Translations under genes and position numbers: made by a program
The notes under the pieces: model-generated
Databases searched by the model: none
What the model was told of the DNA's origin: nothing
What the model saw: only the letters and a program-made list of their open reading frames with translations
DNA from: Occallatibacter savannae
GTDB taxonomy: Bacteria > Acidobacteriota > Terriglobia > Terriglobales > Acidobacteriaceae
Reading direction: 5' to 3'
Assembly (NCBI RefSeq): GCF_003131205.1
Contig: NZ_QFFY01000008.1
Coordinates: forward strand, 62,001 to 126,000
Length of the DNA: 64,000 nt
Shown here: positions 36,090-44,652 of the stretch, in pieces
Layout of the letters: every line of letters begins with the position of its first letter
Position numbering within the stretch: the stretch's first letter is position 1

Positions 36090-37229
36090 ATGAACCCGAC
36101 GAAGGCGGAACCCGAGAGGCCTCGAGCCGCGGAGATCTTCGCCTTCTTTCTCCAACTCGGATTAACTGCTTTTGGCGGACCCGCTGCGCATATCGCTCTC
36201 ATGGAGCAGGGATCGGTGAGCCGGGGATGGCTGAAACGCGAGGAGTTTCTGGACCTCGTCGGTGGGTGCAATCTGCTGCCGGGTCCGAGTTCGACCCAGG
36301 TGGCCATGGCGCTGGGTTACCGGCGCGGCGGCGTGCCGGGGCTGGTGATTGCGGGTGCCTGCTTCATTGTGCCTGCTTCTCTAACCACGCTGGCTTTGGC
36401 CTGGGCGTATGTGCGCTACGGACGCATGCCGCAGATGGCCGGGTTCCTCTATGGAACCAAGCCGGTCATCGTCGCAATTGTGGCCCAAGCTTTGTGGCGG
36501 CTGGGTCAGTCGGCGGTGAAGCGATGGACGCTTGCAGCGCTGGGCATTGCCTGCCTGGCGGGCGCATTTGCCGGAGTTCCGCCACTCGCGATCCTGCTCG
36601 CAGCCGGAGCCGTCGCGATCGCGCCGCAGATGAGTCGTTCGGAGAACAGAAGCGCGCTGATGGGCTTCAGCATGCCGGCCATTGGCGCAGGCGGAGCGAG
36701 CGCGGCGGGGCTTGGTTCCATTGCGCTGGTGTTTCTGAAGCTTGGTGTTGTGGTCTTCGGTTCGGGATATGTGCTGCTGGCATTCTTGAAGGCGGATCTT
36801 GTAGACCGGCTGCACTGGATCAGCATCCAGCAACTCCTCGATGCGGTCACAGCAGGGCAGATGACGCCTGGGCCGGTGTTCGCAACCTCAACCTTTATCG
36901 GATATCTCGTGCATGGTTGGACCGGCGCTGTGGTGGCCACTGTGGCGGTGTTCTTGCCGTCGTTCTTCCTCGCAGGTATGGTGGCCGCGCTCGCCGGACG
37001 CATTCGGCGATCGAAGATGGCCGGCGCGTTCATCGATGGGGTGAATGTGGCGGCGGTCGCATTAATGGCGCAGGTCGCGCTCGTGCTGGGGCGGGCAAGC
37101 CTTGTCGACCGGCCCACCTGGGTTATTGGTGTCGCGAGCGCGGTGCTCCTGTTGTGGAAGCGCGTGAATGCGACCTGGCTGATTCTGGGCGGTGCTTTGG
37201 CAGGGATACTGTTGCGGGCTGCGCATTGA
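36090..37229 (+). CDS. chrA: chromate transporter ChrA (two fused CHR domains)
   Basis: A 379-residue membrane transporter of the CHR family that extrudes chromate. The N-half has FLQLGLTAFGGPAAHIALMEQ and the GCNLLPGPSSTQVAMALGYRRGG motif; the C-half repeats it as FLKLGVVVFGSGYVLLAFLKADLVD and TAGQMTPGPVFATSTFIGY. Two homologous halves of about 190 residues each fit the long-chain CHR type. It is the last gene of the gpx-doxX-chrA operon. Chromate is the family substrate; the actual one here is untested. Confidence 0.93.
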   Translation: MNPTKAEPERPRAAEIFAFFLQLGLTAFGGPAAHIALMEQGSVSRGWLKREEFLDLVGGCNLLPGPSSTQVAMALGYRRGGVPGLVIAGACFIVPASLTTLALAWAYVRYGRMPQMAGFLYGTKPVIVAIVAQALWRLGQSAVKRWTLAALGIACLAGAFAGVPPLAILLAAGAVAIAPQMSRSENRSALMGFSMPAIGAGGASAAGLGSIALVFLKLGVVVFGSGYVLLAFLKADLVDRLHWISIQQLLDAVTAGQMTPGPVFATSTFIGYLVHGWTGAVVATVAVFLPSFFLAGMVAALAGRIRRSKMAGAFIDGVNVAAVALMAQVALVLGRASLVDRPTWVIGVASAVLLLWKRVNATWLILGGALAGILLRAAH

Positions 37230-37353
37230 ATCAAGACAGTCGAAATCGCGAATCACCTCAACTCAGAAGGACCGAAGAATCGGGCCAGCCCCCTAGGGGC
37301 GACAGAACCGGAGTGGCGCCATAACTTAACGAGCGCATCAATCCCGATGCCAG

Positions 37354-38591
37354 TCATTCATCCGGAAACCAGTGTCCCTGTATGTCAGGCCCGCGCAAGT
37401 CATCGTGCAGCGCGAATCCTTTGAACACGTCCTGGCGATTTGCGGGGCTGTCTTCAATCAGGTCACAGCGTTGCATGGAGAGTGAGCCGTGCTCCCGGTC
37501 TTGTTCCACTGGAAACACGATGAACCTCTTACCCGGCGTTAGCAGAATTGGCAAGTCATAAGAAGAATCCCCATACACGAGGGGATGGACGGATGCGAGA
37601 ACTACTGAGCCGATGGGCCACGCCGAGCCGCCTCTGATCTGATCCATTATCCGAACTTTTGAGATTTCGTGAAGCAGCCCGAACTCATGCGATTCATAGG
37701 GAGAGTCATTGCCCATCTCAACCGGCTCTGAAACGCCCTCAACAATCAGCGCAGTATCGGCATCTCTTCCTAACACCCACGGAGGCATGTTGCAAAATTC
37801 CGGAGCACGGGGCGGCGATGGAAGCTGGCGATTCGCTAGATCGGTGTACCCGTAAAGGTGCCATCCAGCCGCGATAGGGAGAAGCTCTCCGAGGCTCCGA
37901 CATTGTCGGAATCTGGTTAGGCAGGAAAGATTGAAGGTCGTCAGAGTTTCAATCTCTGATTGTGGTGCAGTCGCTGCGTAGGTGACTTCTACGGCCATGC
38001 AGATTTCACATCCGCTGGGGCTGCCTTCTTTGAAGTTCGGATGGTCCAGAAGTTGCTCGTCTTGACCCAAACTCGCTCGGAATTTGCAACGGCAGGGCGT
38101 CGTAAACTCCCGCGGCTTTTGATCGAAACGATGAGCGCATAACCGTCCGAATCCGCCCCGAAGTGATCGACCACTGAAGTCATCAGGCTAAAGCTCGTTC
38201 TGAGTATTTTGTCGTTTTGTACGAGGAACTGGGCATTTATGACTGTGGCCCGACCGCCAAACAAGGTATAGACCCGGTAACCTCCGTGTCTTACTAGCCA
38301 ATTGAAACTCTTATAGCTTGCGTCACGCAGCACGATCTCATAGCGGCACTCTGTCTTGCTGCAGGTCCCGTCGTAGTGCGCCTCTGCACCCCAGCGATCC
38401 ATAAGTCTCTGCGCGTCGGCCCAGGTGCTCTGATGAAGATGAATTCCGTGCATGTCAGCCATCAGTTGTTGCGCACGGTACCGCAGGATCCACATTTGTG
38501 CTTGAACTAGCGCAAACAGGCCAATTGCCGACACGAGTGCGGACGTTGCGACGATTCTGGCGAGACACGCGATCGACGTTCTGGCGTGCAT
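37354..38591 (-). pseudogene. membrane-anchored hypothetical protein split by a single-base frameshift
   Basis: Two overlapping frames: 38591-37989 (200 residues; N-terminal membrane anchor ATSALVSAIGLFALVQAQ, then a globular part) and 38070-37354 (238 residues; starts at a TTG with no ribosome-binding site, contains GCEICMAVEV and LSCLTRFRQCRS). Adding one base to the CCC run at 38066-38068 joins them (ANSERVW-GQDEQLLDHPNF) into one protein of about 412 residues. The two-frame layout and lack of a start for the second part point to one broken gene or a sequencing error. Family unknown; Cys residues of the C-terminal part may form a metal or disulfide site. Confidence 0.55.
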
Positions 38592-38669
38592 GTAGACTTA
38601 GACACCGGCGGCGAAGGGATTGATCCGCACTGACCCTGACCCCAGCCGAGTTCGCCGATCACCTCAGCT

Positions 38670-39479
38670 TCAGCCGTCGAAGCGGTAGGCGCTGATCTGG
38701 GCGCCCATCGGTTCGTCGGTGAAGACACGCTTGCCGGCCGCATCCCCGCCGGCTCCGGAGACGACCATCAGCGGGATCAGGTGCTCCTCGCGTGGATGCG
38801 CGTATGTTGCGAATGGAGCGCTGCGCCACTTTTCGAGAAGAGCATTGCGCTGTTTTGCATTCGACTCGACGGCTGCCGTAAGCCATTCATCGAATGCACG
38901 AGCGCGTTCGGCGGTCTGCGGCTGGAAGTAGCCGCGCAGGTTATGAAAGCTCATGCCGCTGCCCACAATGAGCACACCTTCGTCGCGCAACGGCGCGAGA
39001 GCGCGTCCGGCGGCGATGTGCAGCGCGGGATCGAGCGACTGATCGAGCGAAAGTGTGACAACCGGGATCTGCGCTTCAGGAAAGGCGACCTTCAATGGCA
39101 CAAAGACGCCGTGATCGTAGCCGCGCCTGGTGTCGGTGGCCGAGGGCAGCCCTGCGGACTGGAGCAACGCGCTCACGTGTGCGGCGAGTGCCGGATCGCC
39201 CGGCGCAGGCCAGGTGAGCTGGTACGTATGCGCGGGGAAGCCGGAGTAGTCGAAGATGAGTTCCGGTTTCGCCGCTGCGCCGGCGGTGAGGGCCGGCTCC
39301 TCCCAGTGCCCGCTGATCACGACCATCGCCTTCGGCCGCTCAGGCAGCGTGGCCGCTATCGACTCAAGGAACCGCTGCGTCGGCTGCCAGGTATCCGCCG
39401 GACCCCATGTCCAGTCCATGAAGAAGCATGGTCCTCCTCCGTGTGGAAGGAAAATGGCGGGCTGGCGGTTGCTGGACAT
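38670..39479 (-). CDS. class III extradiol ring-cleavage dioxygenase (DODA/LigB type)
   Basis: A 269-residue LigB-superfamily enzyme. Metal and active-site residues appear in IFLPHGGGPCF, VISGHWEEP, GYDHGVFVPL and GSGMSFHNLRGY. The layout matches the DODA-type 4,5-DOPA-dioxygenase-like branch, which opens catechol rings. The substrate cannot be set. The start is ATG 39479; no operon partner is evident. Confidence 0.9.
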   Translation of the reverse strand: MSSNRQPAIFLPHGGGPCFFMDWTWGPADTWQPTQRFLESIAATLPERPKAMVVISGHWEEPALTAGAAAKPELIFDYSGFPAHTYQLTWPAPGDPALAAHVSALLQSAGLPSATDTRRGYDHGVFVPLKVAFPEAQIPVVTLSLDQSLDPALHIAAGRALAPLRDEGVLIVGSGMSFHNLRGYFQPQTAERARAFDEWLTAAVESNAKQRNALLEKWRSAPFATYAHPREEHLIPLMVVSGAGGDAAGKRVFTDEPMGAQISAYRFDG

Positions 39480-39590
39480 TGTAGGCGCCCCCTGTAACCG
39501 GTCTCTGCCGACCGGCAGCTTATATGTTCAAACAACTAATAGATGATCCGAAGCGCCAGGTTGATTCAGAAAACAGAATGGGCTGCGTTC

Positions 39591-40301
39591 CTACTCGATC
39601 GCAAAGACGGCGTAAACAGTCGCCTCGCGGCTTACCTGGTGCGGCTCGATGGCGAGGGGCTCGGGTGCTGCGTTTGCCGCCTTCATGGCCTTCATTGGCA
39701 TCGGCCTCGGGAAAGACGGCGCGGACATCTGGTTGCTGACGTAGATCAGAGCGCCGAGGCGGACGCCCATGCCTTTCGCGAGCACTTCGGCGTTGGCGCG
39801 AGCGCGGGCAGCAGCTTTGTCGAGCGCCTGAGCTTCGAGCGCCTTCTCGTCCTTGACGGTCCACTCGATCTGGCCGCTCGAAGTGGCTCCGGCGTTCACG
39901 GCGGCATCGAGAATCTCGGCGGCGCGTTCGGGCGCTACCTTCACGGTCCAGTCCTGGTGCAGCGTGTACTTGCGCAGTTTGGTGGTCCAGTCGCGATCGA
40001 GGTATTGCGACTCGCTGCGGATCGCGCTCTCAGCCACTCCCGCCTGCTTGAGCGCGGAGATGATCGCATTGGAAGCGCGCGTTCCCTCGGCATAGGCGCC
40101 CTTCGCGTCCTGCGGCTGAGTGACAAAGCCGATGTGCAGAATCGCCTGGTCGGGCTCCACGGAGACGTTGTCCGTCGCACTCACGGTAAGCGTGCGGTTG
40201 CTGCTGTCGACTTTGAGCTCGGGCTGCGTTTGCTGCTGAGCACCGGCGGAGAGGGCCGCGCCGAGTACCGCGGAAGTAAGGGCTGCGAAGGGGAGTTTCA
40301 T
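39591..40301 (-). CDS. SIMPL (DUF541) domain periplasmic protein
   Basis: A 236-residue protein with signal peptide (ALTSAVLGAALSAGAQ) and a SIMPL domain: RTLTVSATDNVSVEPDQAILHIGFVTQ, NAIISALKQAGVAESAIRSESQYLDRDW, then the C-terminal AAARARANAEVLAKGMGVRLGALIYVSNQ. The start is ATG 40301 with AAGGAG six bases upstream. SIMPL proteins such as E. coli YggE are periplasmic and linked to oxidative or envelope stress. It precedes LigB on the same strand but is probably independent. Confidence 0.9.
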   Translation of the reverse strand: MKLPFAALTSAVLGAALSAGAQQQTQPELKVDSSNRTLTVSATDNVSVEPDQAILHIGFVTQPQDAKGAYAEGTRASNAIISALKQAGVAESAIRSESQYLDRDWTTKLRKYTLHQDWTVKVAPERAAEILDAAVNAGATSSGQIEWTVKDEKALEAQALDKAAARARANAEVLAKGMGVRLGALIYVSNQMSAPSFPRPMPMKAMKAANAAPEPLAIEPHQVSREATVYAVFAIE

Positions 40302-40363
40302 CTCTTGCTCCTTGAATCGAACCACGCAAATCTTCTGCGCTCTAGTGAAGGAACGCGCGAGCG

Positions 40364-41422
40364 CTACTTTCTTGCATGCTTCTCTCCGAATTGACGAAGT
40401 TTGGCCAGCGTTGCGGCCGCCTGTCCGGAATCGATGGCTTCGGCGCCCATCTCCACACCTTCCTTCAGGCCTTCAGCGATACCCGCCGCAACCAGCGTAG
40501 CCGCGGCGTTGAGCAACACGATGTCACGCCGCGCGCCTTTGATGCCGGTGAGCACGTCGTAGAGCAGCGCCTTGTTCGTCTCGATGTCGCCGCCGGTAAA
40601 GTCCTCGAGTTTGGCGCGAGGCAGCCCGGCCATCTCGGGCGTGATGCGTGCGGCTTTCAGATGCGGCTCGGTTTCGCCTTCGACTTCGATGATGCGAGCC
40701 ACCACCGACTCGCCCGTAGTGGTCAGCTCGTCGATGCCGTCGGTCCCGTGGACCACAAAAGCCCGTCTCGATCCGAGCGCCTGCAGGGCACGGCCGACAA
40801 GAAGAACCCGGCTGGGCGCAAGCACTCCCACCACCTGAATCCGTGCGTGCGCCGGATTCGTCAGCGGTCCACAGAGATTAAAGATGGTGCGGAACCCGAG
40901 CGCGCGACGCAGCGGGTTCATGGCCTTCATTGCCGGGTGGTAGAGCGGCGCAAAGAGAAAGACAAAGCCCGTCTCGCGCAGGCACTCGACTGCAAGTTCA
41001 GGCGAAAGGTCGATGGGCACGCCGAGCGCTTCTAGCACGTCGGCGGCTCCGCACCGCGACGTGACAGCGCGGTTGCCATGCTTTGCCACCTTGGCTCCGG
41101 TCGCCGCCGCCACCAGCGCTGCTCCGCACGAAATATTGAAGGTGAGCGGTCCGCCACCGCCCGTGCCAACGCAGTCCACCAGTTCGGCGCGCTCTTCGTC
41201 AGTGAGGGGAACGGGGACGCACTGCTCGCGCATCACGTCGACGAAGCCGGCGAGTTCGGCGGCCTGCTCGCCACGCGTGGCCAGAACCGTGAGCAGCGCC
41301 GCGGTCTCGACGTCGGGCACCTGACCGGAGAGGATCTGGCGCAGCACGTCCCGCGCCTCATCGCGCGTGAGCTGTGCGCCGTCTTCTGCGAGCGGTCTCA
41401 ACAAGGTTTTCAGGGAGTCCAT
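40364..41422 (-). CDS. trpD: anthranilate phosphoribosyltransferase
   Basis: The second tryptophan-pathway enzyme, transferring phosphoribosyl to anthranilate. 352 residues. The PRPP loop is CVGTGGGGPLTFNISCGAALVAAA, followed by KHGNRAVTSRCGAADVLEALG and VLVVHG-type motifs; NPLRRALGFRTIFNLCGPLTNPA and DGIDELTTTGES complete the pattern. The usual GTGGD has Gly instead of Asp. No other trp gene is in the window. Downstream on the same strand is the SIMPL gene, after 62 bp. Confidence 0.93.
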   Translation of the reverse strand: MDSLKTLLRPLAEDGAQLTRDEARDVLRQILSGQVPDVETAALLTVLATRGEQAAELAGFVDVMREQCVPVPLTDEERAELVDCVGTGGGGPLTFNISCGAALVAAATGAKVAKHGNRAVTSRCGAADVLEALGVPIDLSPELAVECLRETGFVFLFAPLYHPAMKAMNPLRRALGFRTIFNLCGPLTNPAHARIQVVGVLAPSRVLLVGRALQALGSRRAFVVHGTDGIDELTTTGESVVARIIEVEGETEPHLKAARITPEMAGLPRAKLEDFTGGDIETNKALLYDVLTGIKGARRDIVLLNAAATLVAAGIAEGLKEGVEMGAEAIDSGQAAATLAKLRQFGEKHARK

Positions 41423-41511
41423 ATCTTTGATTATGGTAACCGTGTGAGGTTGAGCGTAGTGAAAAGGCAGCTCCAGGTCAGGAGTGATATCACGGTAGAA
41501 GGAGCGAGTTT

Positions 41512-41955
41512 ATGGAACGTGAGCTGACGTTTCGGGTCGTGCTGGAGAAACCGCCTGCTGGCGTGGACTTTGCGTTGCAGAAAGGAAAGGGCAGTCAATA
41601 CGAAATCGTGCAGAAGCAGCGATCGAAAGGCAACGATCTGCGATTTGAGTTCACAGCGCGAGCTGTATTGGACGGAGAGGGCGATGCACCGAATCTGCTT
41701 GGCCAGTTTGTACAAGGGCAGCCAGAATCGCGCTTCGTCTACATCGGTATCGGAAGATTCGCGGGGCAGACCGGAACGGAATGGAGCCGGCGACTGAAGG
41801 TTCCACTGAGCGGAGTCAGTGCGGAGATGGTCAATGAAGTGGGGCGCAGGCCCAACACAATACTCGAAACGCATGTTCCGGGGACGGGAAAAGATGGCGG
41901 GCCGAACTGCGCTACGGTGAAGCCGTTTGCAGGTTGGAAGCTTGTCACGCGCTGA
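41512..41955 (+). CDS. DUF5990 family protein
   Basis: A 147-residue protein: MERELTFRVVLEKPPAGVDFALQKGKG, DLRFEFTARAV, FVYIGIGRFAGQ and a C-terminal GKDGGPNCATVKPFAGWKLV. This matches DUF5990 in order and spacing. The start is ATG 41512 with AAGGAG seven bases upstream. No signal is present, so it is cytoplasmic. Function is unknown. Confidence 0.85.
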   Translation: MERELTFRVVLEKPPAGVDFALQKGKGSQYEIVQKQRSKGNDLRFEFTARAVLDGEGDAPNLLGQFVQGQPESRFVYIGIGRFAGQTGTEWSRRLKVPLSGVSAEMVNEVGRRPNTILETHVPGTGKDGGPNCATVKPFAGWKLVTR

Positions 41956-42128
41956 ATCTCGCGGTTCGCTGGCTCTGATGCCGCCTGTCGACCGGTTCGC
42001 TCGTTTGCGAGCCCATCGTGCAGCAAGATAGTATTTTCTTACCGCTGGCACGATCGTGCTGACGTCGTTTGTCGCTGTCCTGTACCAATTCCCTGAAACA
42101 TCAGCAGACCCGGGCGGACCCAACCAAC

Positions 42129-43301
42129 ATGAAAATTCACGAGTATCAGGCAAAAGAGATCCTGGCGAAGTATGGCGTGGCTGTGCCCAAGGGCGAAATG
42201 GCCAATACGCCTGAAGAAGCGGCCGCTGAGGCGCGCAAACTTTTCGCCGAGGGCGCGAGCGGCGTAGTGGTCAAGGCGCAGATTCACGCCGGTGGACGCG
42301 GCAAGGGCGGCGGCGTAAAAGTGGCCCGCAGCCGCGAAGAAGCCGAAGAGCATGTGAAGAACATCCTCGGCATGCAACTCGTTACGCATCAGACCGGCCC
42401 GCAGGGACAGAAGGTGCAGCGTTTGCTGATTGAAGAGACGGCCGCGATCGATCGCGAGCTGTATCTCGGCATTGTGCTCGATCGCGCGACGGGCAAGCTC
42501 GTCTTCATGGCATCGCAGGCAGGCGGCATGGAGATCGAAGAGGTCGCCGCAAAGAGGCCCGAGGCCATCTATAAGGAAGCGATTGACCCCGCGGTTGGGT
42601 TCGGAGCATGGCAGGCACGCAAGCTGGCGTTCGCGCTTGGCCTCAAGCCGACGCAGATCAACCAGGCGGTTGCATTTTTCCAGAGCCTCTACAAGGCATT
42701 CATCGATACCGATGCGTCACTGGTGGAGATCAATCCGTTCATCACCACCAAGGACGACAAGCTCTTCGCGCTCGACGCCAAAATCAACTTCGACGATAAC
42801 GCCCTGTTCCGGCATCCCGACATCAAGGCACTGCGCGACGTGGCCGAAGAAGATCCGCTCGAAGTGGAAGCGAGCAAGTACGCGCTGAACTACATCAAGC
42901 TCGACGGCACCATCGCCTGCATGGTCAACGGCGCTGGACTTGCCATGGCGACGATGGACATTATTCAGTACGCCGGCGGCTCGCCTGCAAACTTCCTCGA
43001 TGTGGGCGGCGGCGCGACACAGGAGCAGATCGAGCACGCATTCGAGATCCTGCTGTCCGACGCAAACGTCAAAGCAATCTTCATCAATATTTTTGGCGGC
43101 ATTCTGCGTGTCGATCGGCTCGCGACAGGCGTTGTGGCCGCGGCGAAGAAGCTTAACGTAAAGGTCCCGATCGTGCTGCGGCTCGAAGGCACGAACGTGG
43201 AAGAGGGCCGCAAGATCCTCAAGGATTCAGGCCTGAACTTCCAGGTAGGCGCAACGATGAAGGAAGCTGCTGAGTTGGTAGTGAAGGCAGCCAAAAGCTA
43301 G
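42129..43301 (+). CDS. sucC: succinyl-CoA synthetase (ADP/GDP-forming) beta subunit
   Basis: The TCA-cycle subunit that carries the ATP-grasp fold. 390 residues: MKIHEYQAKEILAKYGVAVPKG, the ATP-grasp VVKAQIHAGGRGKGGGVK, VEINPF, and the C-terminal CoA-ligase part with MATMDIIQYAGG and GGILRVD. The start is ATG 42129. The stop TAG lies inside AGCTAGGAGCTTT, the 13-bp sequence repeated upstream of sucD; without the insert after it the stop would lie 15 bases before sucD. Confidence 0.97.
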   Translation: MKIHEYQAKEILAKYGVAVPKGEMANTPEEAAAEARKLFAEGASGVVVKAQIHAGGRGKGGGVKVARSREEAEEHVKNILGMQLVTHQTGPQGQKVQRLLIEETAAIDRELYLGIVLDRATGKLVFMASQAGGMEIEEVAAKRPEAIYKEAIDPAVGFGAWQARKLAFALGLKPTQINQAVAFFQSLYKAFIDTDASLVEINPFITTKDDKLFALDAKINFDDNALFRHPDIKALRDVAEEDPLEVEASKYALNYIKLDGTIACMVNGAGLAMATMDIIQYAGGSPANFLDVGGGATQEQIEHAFEILLSDANVKAIFINIFGGILRVDRLATGVVAAAKKLNVKVPIVLRLEGTNVEEGRKILKDSGLNFQVGATMKEAAELVVKAAKS

Positions 43302-43302
43302 G

Positions 43303-43337
43303 AGCTTTCAGCCTTCAGCTTTCAGCTTTCAGCTCCC
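43303..43337. repeat. heptad tandem repeat tract, left arm, 5 units
   Basis: Five phased units of AGCTTTC type (AGCTTTC, AGCCTTC, AGCTCCC) start one base after the sucC stop codon. The complement of this array recurs at 43740-43774. Confidence 0.88.
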
Positions 43338-43345
43338 CGGATATC

Positions 43346-43359
43346 GGAGGTCGAGAATG
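43346..43359 (+). promoter_or_regulatory. Shine-Dalgarno and ATG out of frame with the four-helix-bundle gene
   Basis: GGAGG (43346-43350) is six bases from ATG 43357, an ideal start, but that frame ends after about 30 codons. A 10-bp tandem duplication (TCAAGATGCC, then TCAAGATGCA) at about 43367-43386 separates it from the protein frame; without one copy the protein would read MARDQDAQDLKVWQ in frame. Confidence 0.7.
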
Positions 43360-43372
43360 GCAAGAGATCAAG

Positions 43373-43759
43373 ATGCCTCAAGATGCACAGGATTTGAAAG
43401 TTTGGCAACGCGCAATCGACCTCACTGTTTGTATTTACCAGTTGACTAAGCACTTTCCGAAAGAAGAGACGTATGGGCTGGTATCACAACTACGTCGCGC
43501 CAGTGTATCCGTGGCGAGCAACATCGCCGAAGGGCGAGGACGGCTAAATGCAGCCGAGTTCAGGCAGTTTCTTGGCATTGCGTTAGGTTCTACTTTCGAG
43601 GTTAAGACTCAACTCATCGTCGCCAGGAGACTAGATATGGGTTCTTCGGCGGCGATCGACGAGGCAGCCGCACTTGGTGAAGAAGTTTCCAAGATGCTTA
43701 CTTCGTTTATTCAAAAACTTAGCTCGAAGGCAACGTCCAAGCTGAGAGCTGAAAGCTGA
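43373..43759 (+). CDS. four-helix-bundle protein (S23/IVP, 23S rRNA intervening-sequence protein family)
   Basis: A 128-residue protein with the family core: QDLKVWQRAIDLTVCIYQLTKHFPKEETYGLVSQLRRASVSVASNIAEGRGR, then FRQFLGIALGSTFEVKTQLIVARRL. Such proteins are known from 23S rRNA intervening sequences and, as the Avd family, from diversity-generating retroelements. Here it lies between sucC and sucD. The ATG at 43373 has no good ribosome-binding site; the well-placed upstream ATG 43357 is out of frame because of a 10-bp duplication. The C-terminus (KLRAES) and stop are encoded by the right heptad array. It may be poorly expressed. Confidence 0.85.
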   Translation: MPQDAQDLKVWQRAIDLTVCIYQLTKHFPKEETYGLVSQLRRASVSVASNIAEGRGRLNAAEFRQFLGIALGSTFEVKTQLIVARRLDMGSSAAIDEAAALGEEVSKMLTSFIQKLSSKATSKLRAES

Positions 43760-43774
43760 TAGCTAGGAGCTTTA
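43740..43774. repeat. heptad tandem repeat tract, right arm, 5 units, inverted
   Basis: Five phased units of AGCTGAN/AGCTAGG type, the complement of the left arm pattern. It covers the stop of the four-helix-bundle gene and supplies AGGAG (43765-43769), the Shine-Dalgarno of sucD. Confidence 0.88.
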
Positions 43775-43776
43775 AG

Positions 43777-44649
43777 ATGTCGGTTCTGGTAGACAACAAT
43801 ACGCGGCTCATCGTGCAGGGCATCACTGGTAAAGAAGGCACGTTCCACGCGCTCGGATGCGCGGAGTACGGCACCAAAGTGGTCGGCGGAGTGACACCCG
43901 GCAAAGGCGGAACTAAACACGAGGGCTGGCCGGTGTTCAGCACAGTTGCCGATGCAGTGAAAGAGACCGGCGCAAACGCCACCATGATCTTTGTGCCGCC
44001 GCCGTTTGCGGCAGACGCAATTCTCGAGGCCGAGGACGCGGGCATTCCGCTCATCGTCTGCATCACAGAAGGCATCCCCACACTCGATATGGTCAAGGTC
44101 TGGGCGAAGCTGAAGTGGTCGAAGTCTCGCCTCATCGGACCGAACTGCCCGGGTGTCATTTCGCCGGGCAAGGCCAAGATCGGCATCATGCCGGGGCGCA
44201 TTCACAAGGAAGGGAACGTCGGAATCGTTTCGCGATCGGGCACGCTGACTTACGAAGCCGTGCATCAGCTCACGCAACGCGGCATCGGGCAGTCGACCGC
44301 AATCGGCATCGGTGGCGATCCCATCATCGGGACGACGCACATCGACGCGTTGCGCCTGCTGAATGATGATCCAGACACCGAAGCAATCATCATGATCGGC
44401 GAGATCGGCGGCACCAATGAAGAGGCTGCAGCTGCGTTCGTCAAGCAGAACGTAAAGAAGCCGGTGGTCGGATTCATCGCCGGTCAGACGGCTCCTCCAG
44501 GACGCCGCATGGGCCACGCGGGCGCCATCATCTCTGGCGGAGAAGGCACCGCCGAGGGCAAGATGAAGGCGATGCGCGAGGCGGGCATTCACGTAGTTGT
44601 TTCTCCAGCTGAGATCGGGGAGACGCTGGCGAAAGTGATTGGGAAGTGA
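43777..44649 (+). CDS. sucD: succinyl-CoA synthetase alpha subunit
   Basis: The subunit that carries the phosphohistidine. 290 residues with the CoA-binding Rossmann start (MSVLVDNNTRLIVQGITGKEGTFH), PGKGGTKHEGWPVFSTV, SRLIGPNCPGVISPGKAKIGIMPG, and GFIAGQTAPPGRRMGHAGAIISGGEGTA with the active-site His in the GHAGA motif. The start is ATG 43777 with AGGAG seven bases upstream, provided by the flanking heptad array. A heptad tract and a terminator-like hairpin follow. Confidence 0.97.
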   Translation: MSVLVDNNTRLIVQGITGKEGTFHALGCAEYGTKVVGGVTPGKGGTKHEGWPVFSTVADAVKETGANATMIFVPPPFAADAILEAEDAGIPLIVCITEGIPTLDMVKVWAKLKWSKSRLIGPNCPGVISPGKAKIGIMPGRIHKEGNVGIVSRSGTLTYEAVHQLTQRGIGQSTAIGIGGDPIIGTTHIDALRLLNDDPDTEAIIMIGEIGGTNEEAAAAFVKQNVKKPVVGFIAGQTAPPGRRMGHAGAIISGGEGTAEGKMKAMREAGIHVVVSPAEIGETLAKVIGK

Positions 44650-44652
44650 AGC

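Larger units (their letters stand above)
43296..43773. mobile_element. putative heptad-armed element carrying a four-helix-bundle gene, inserted between sucC and sucD
   Basis: The unit is bounded by a 13-bp direct repeat AGCTAGGAGCTTT (43296-43308 and 43761-43773). Just inside lie heptad arrays in opposite orientation: AGCTTTC-type after sucC (43303-43337) and its inverted type before sucD (43740-43774). Between them is a gene for a four-helix-bundle protein. Removing 43309-43773 leaves a tight sucC-sucD junction: TAG stop, AGGAG, seven bases, ATG. This is what an insertion with target duplication would give. It encodes no transposase. Alternative: the arrays grew from an AGCT-rich junction and the direct repeat is part of the heptad pattern. 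The element status is inference. Confidence 0.42.

Noticed and set aside
41431..42153. A 240-codon minus-strand frame overlapping the DUF5990 gene.
   Set aside because: The plus-strand DUF5990 gene has a ribosome-binding site and conserved motifs; this frame shows neither.
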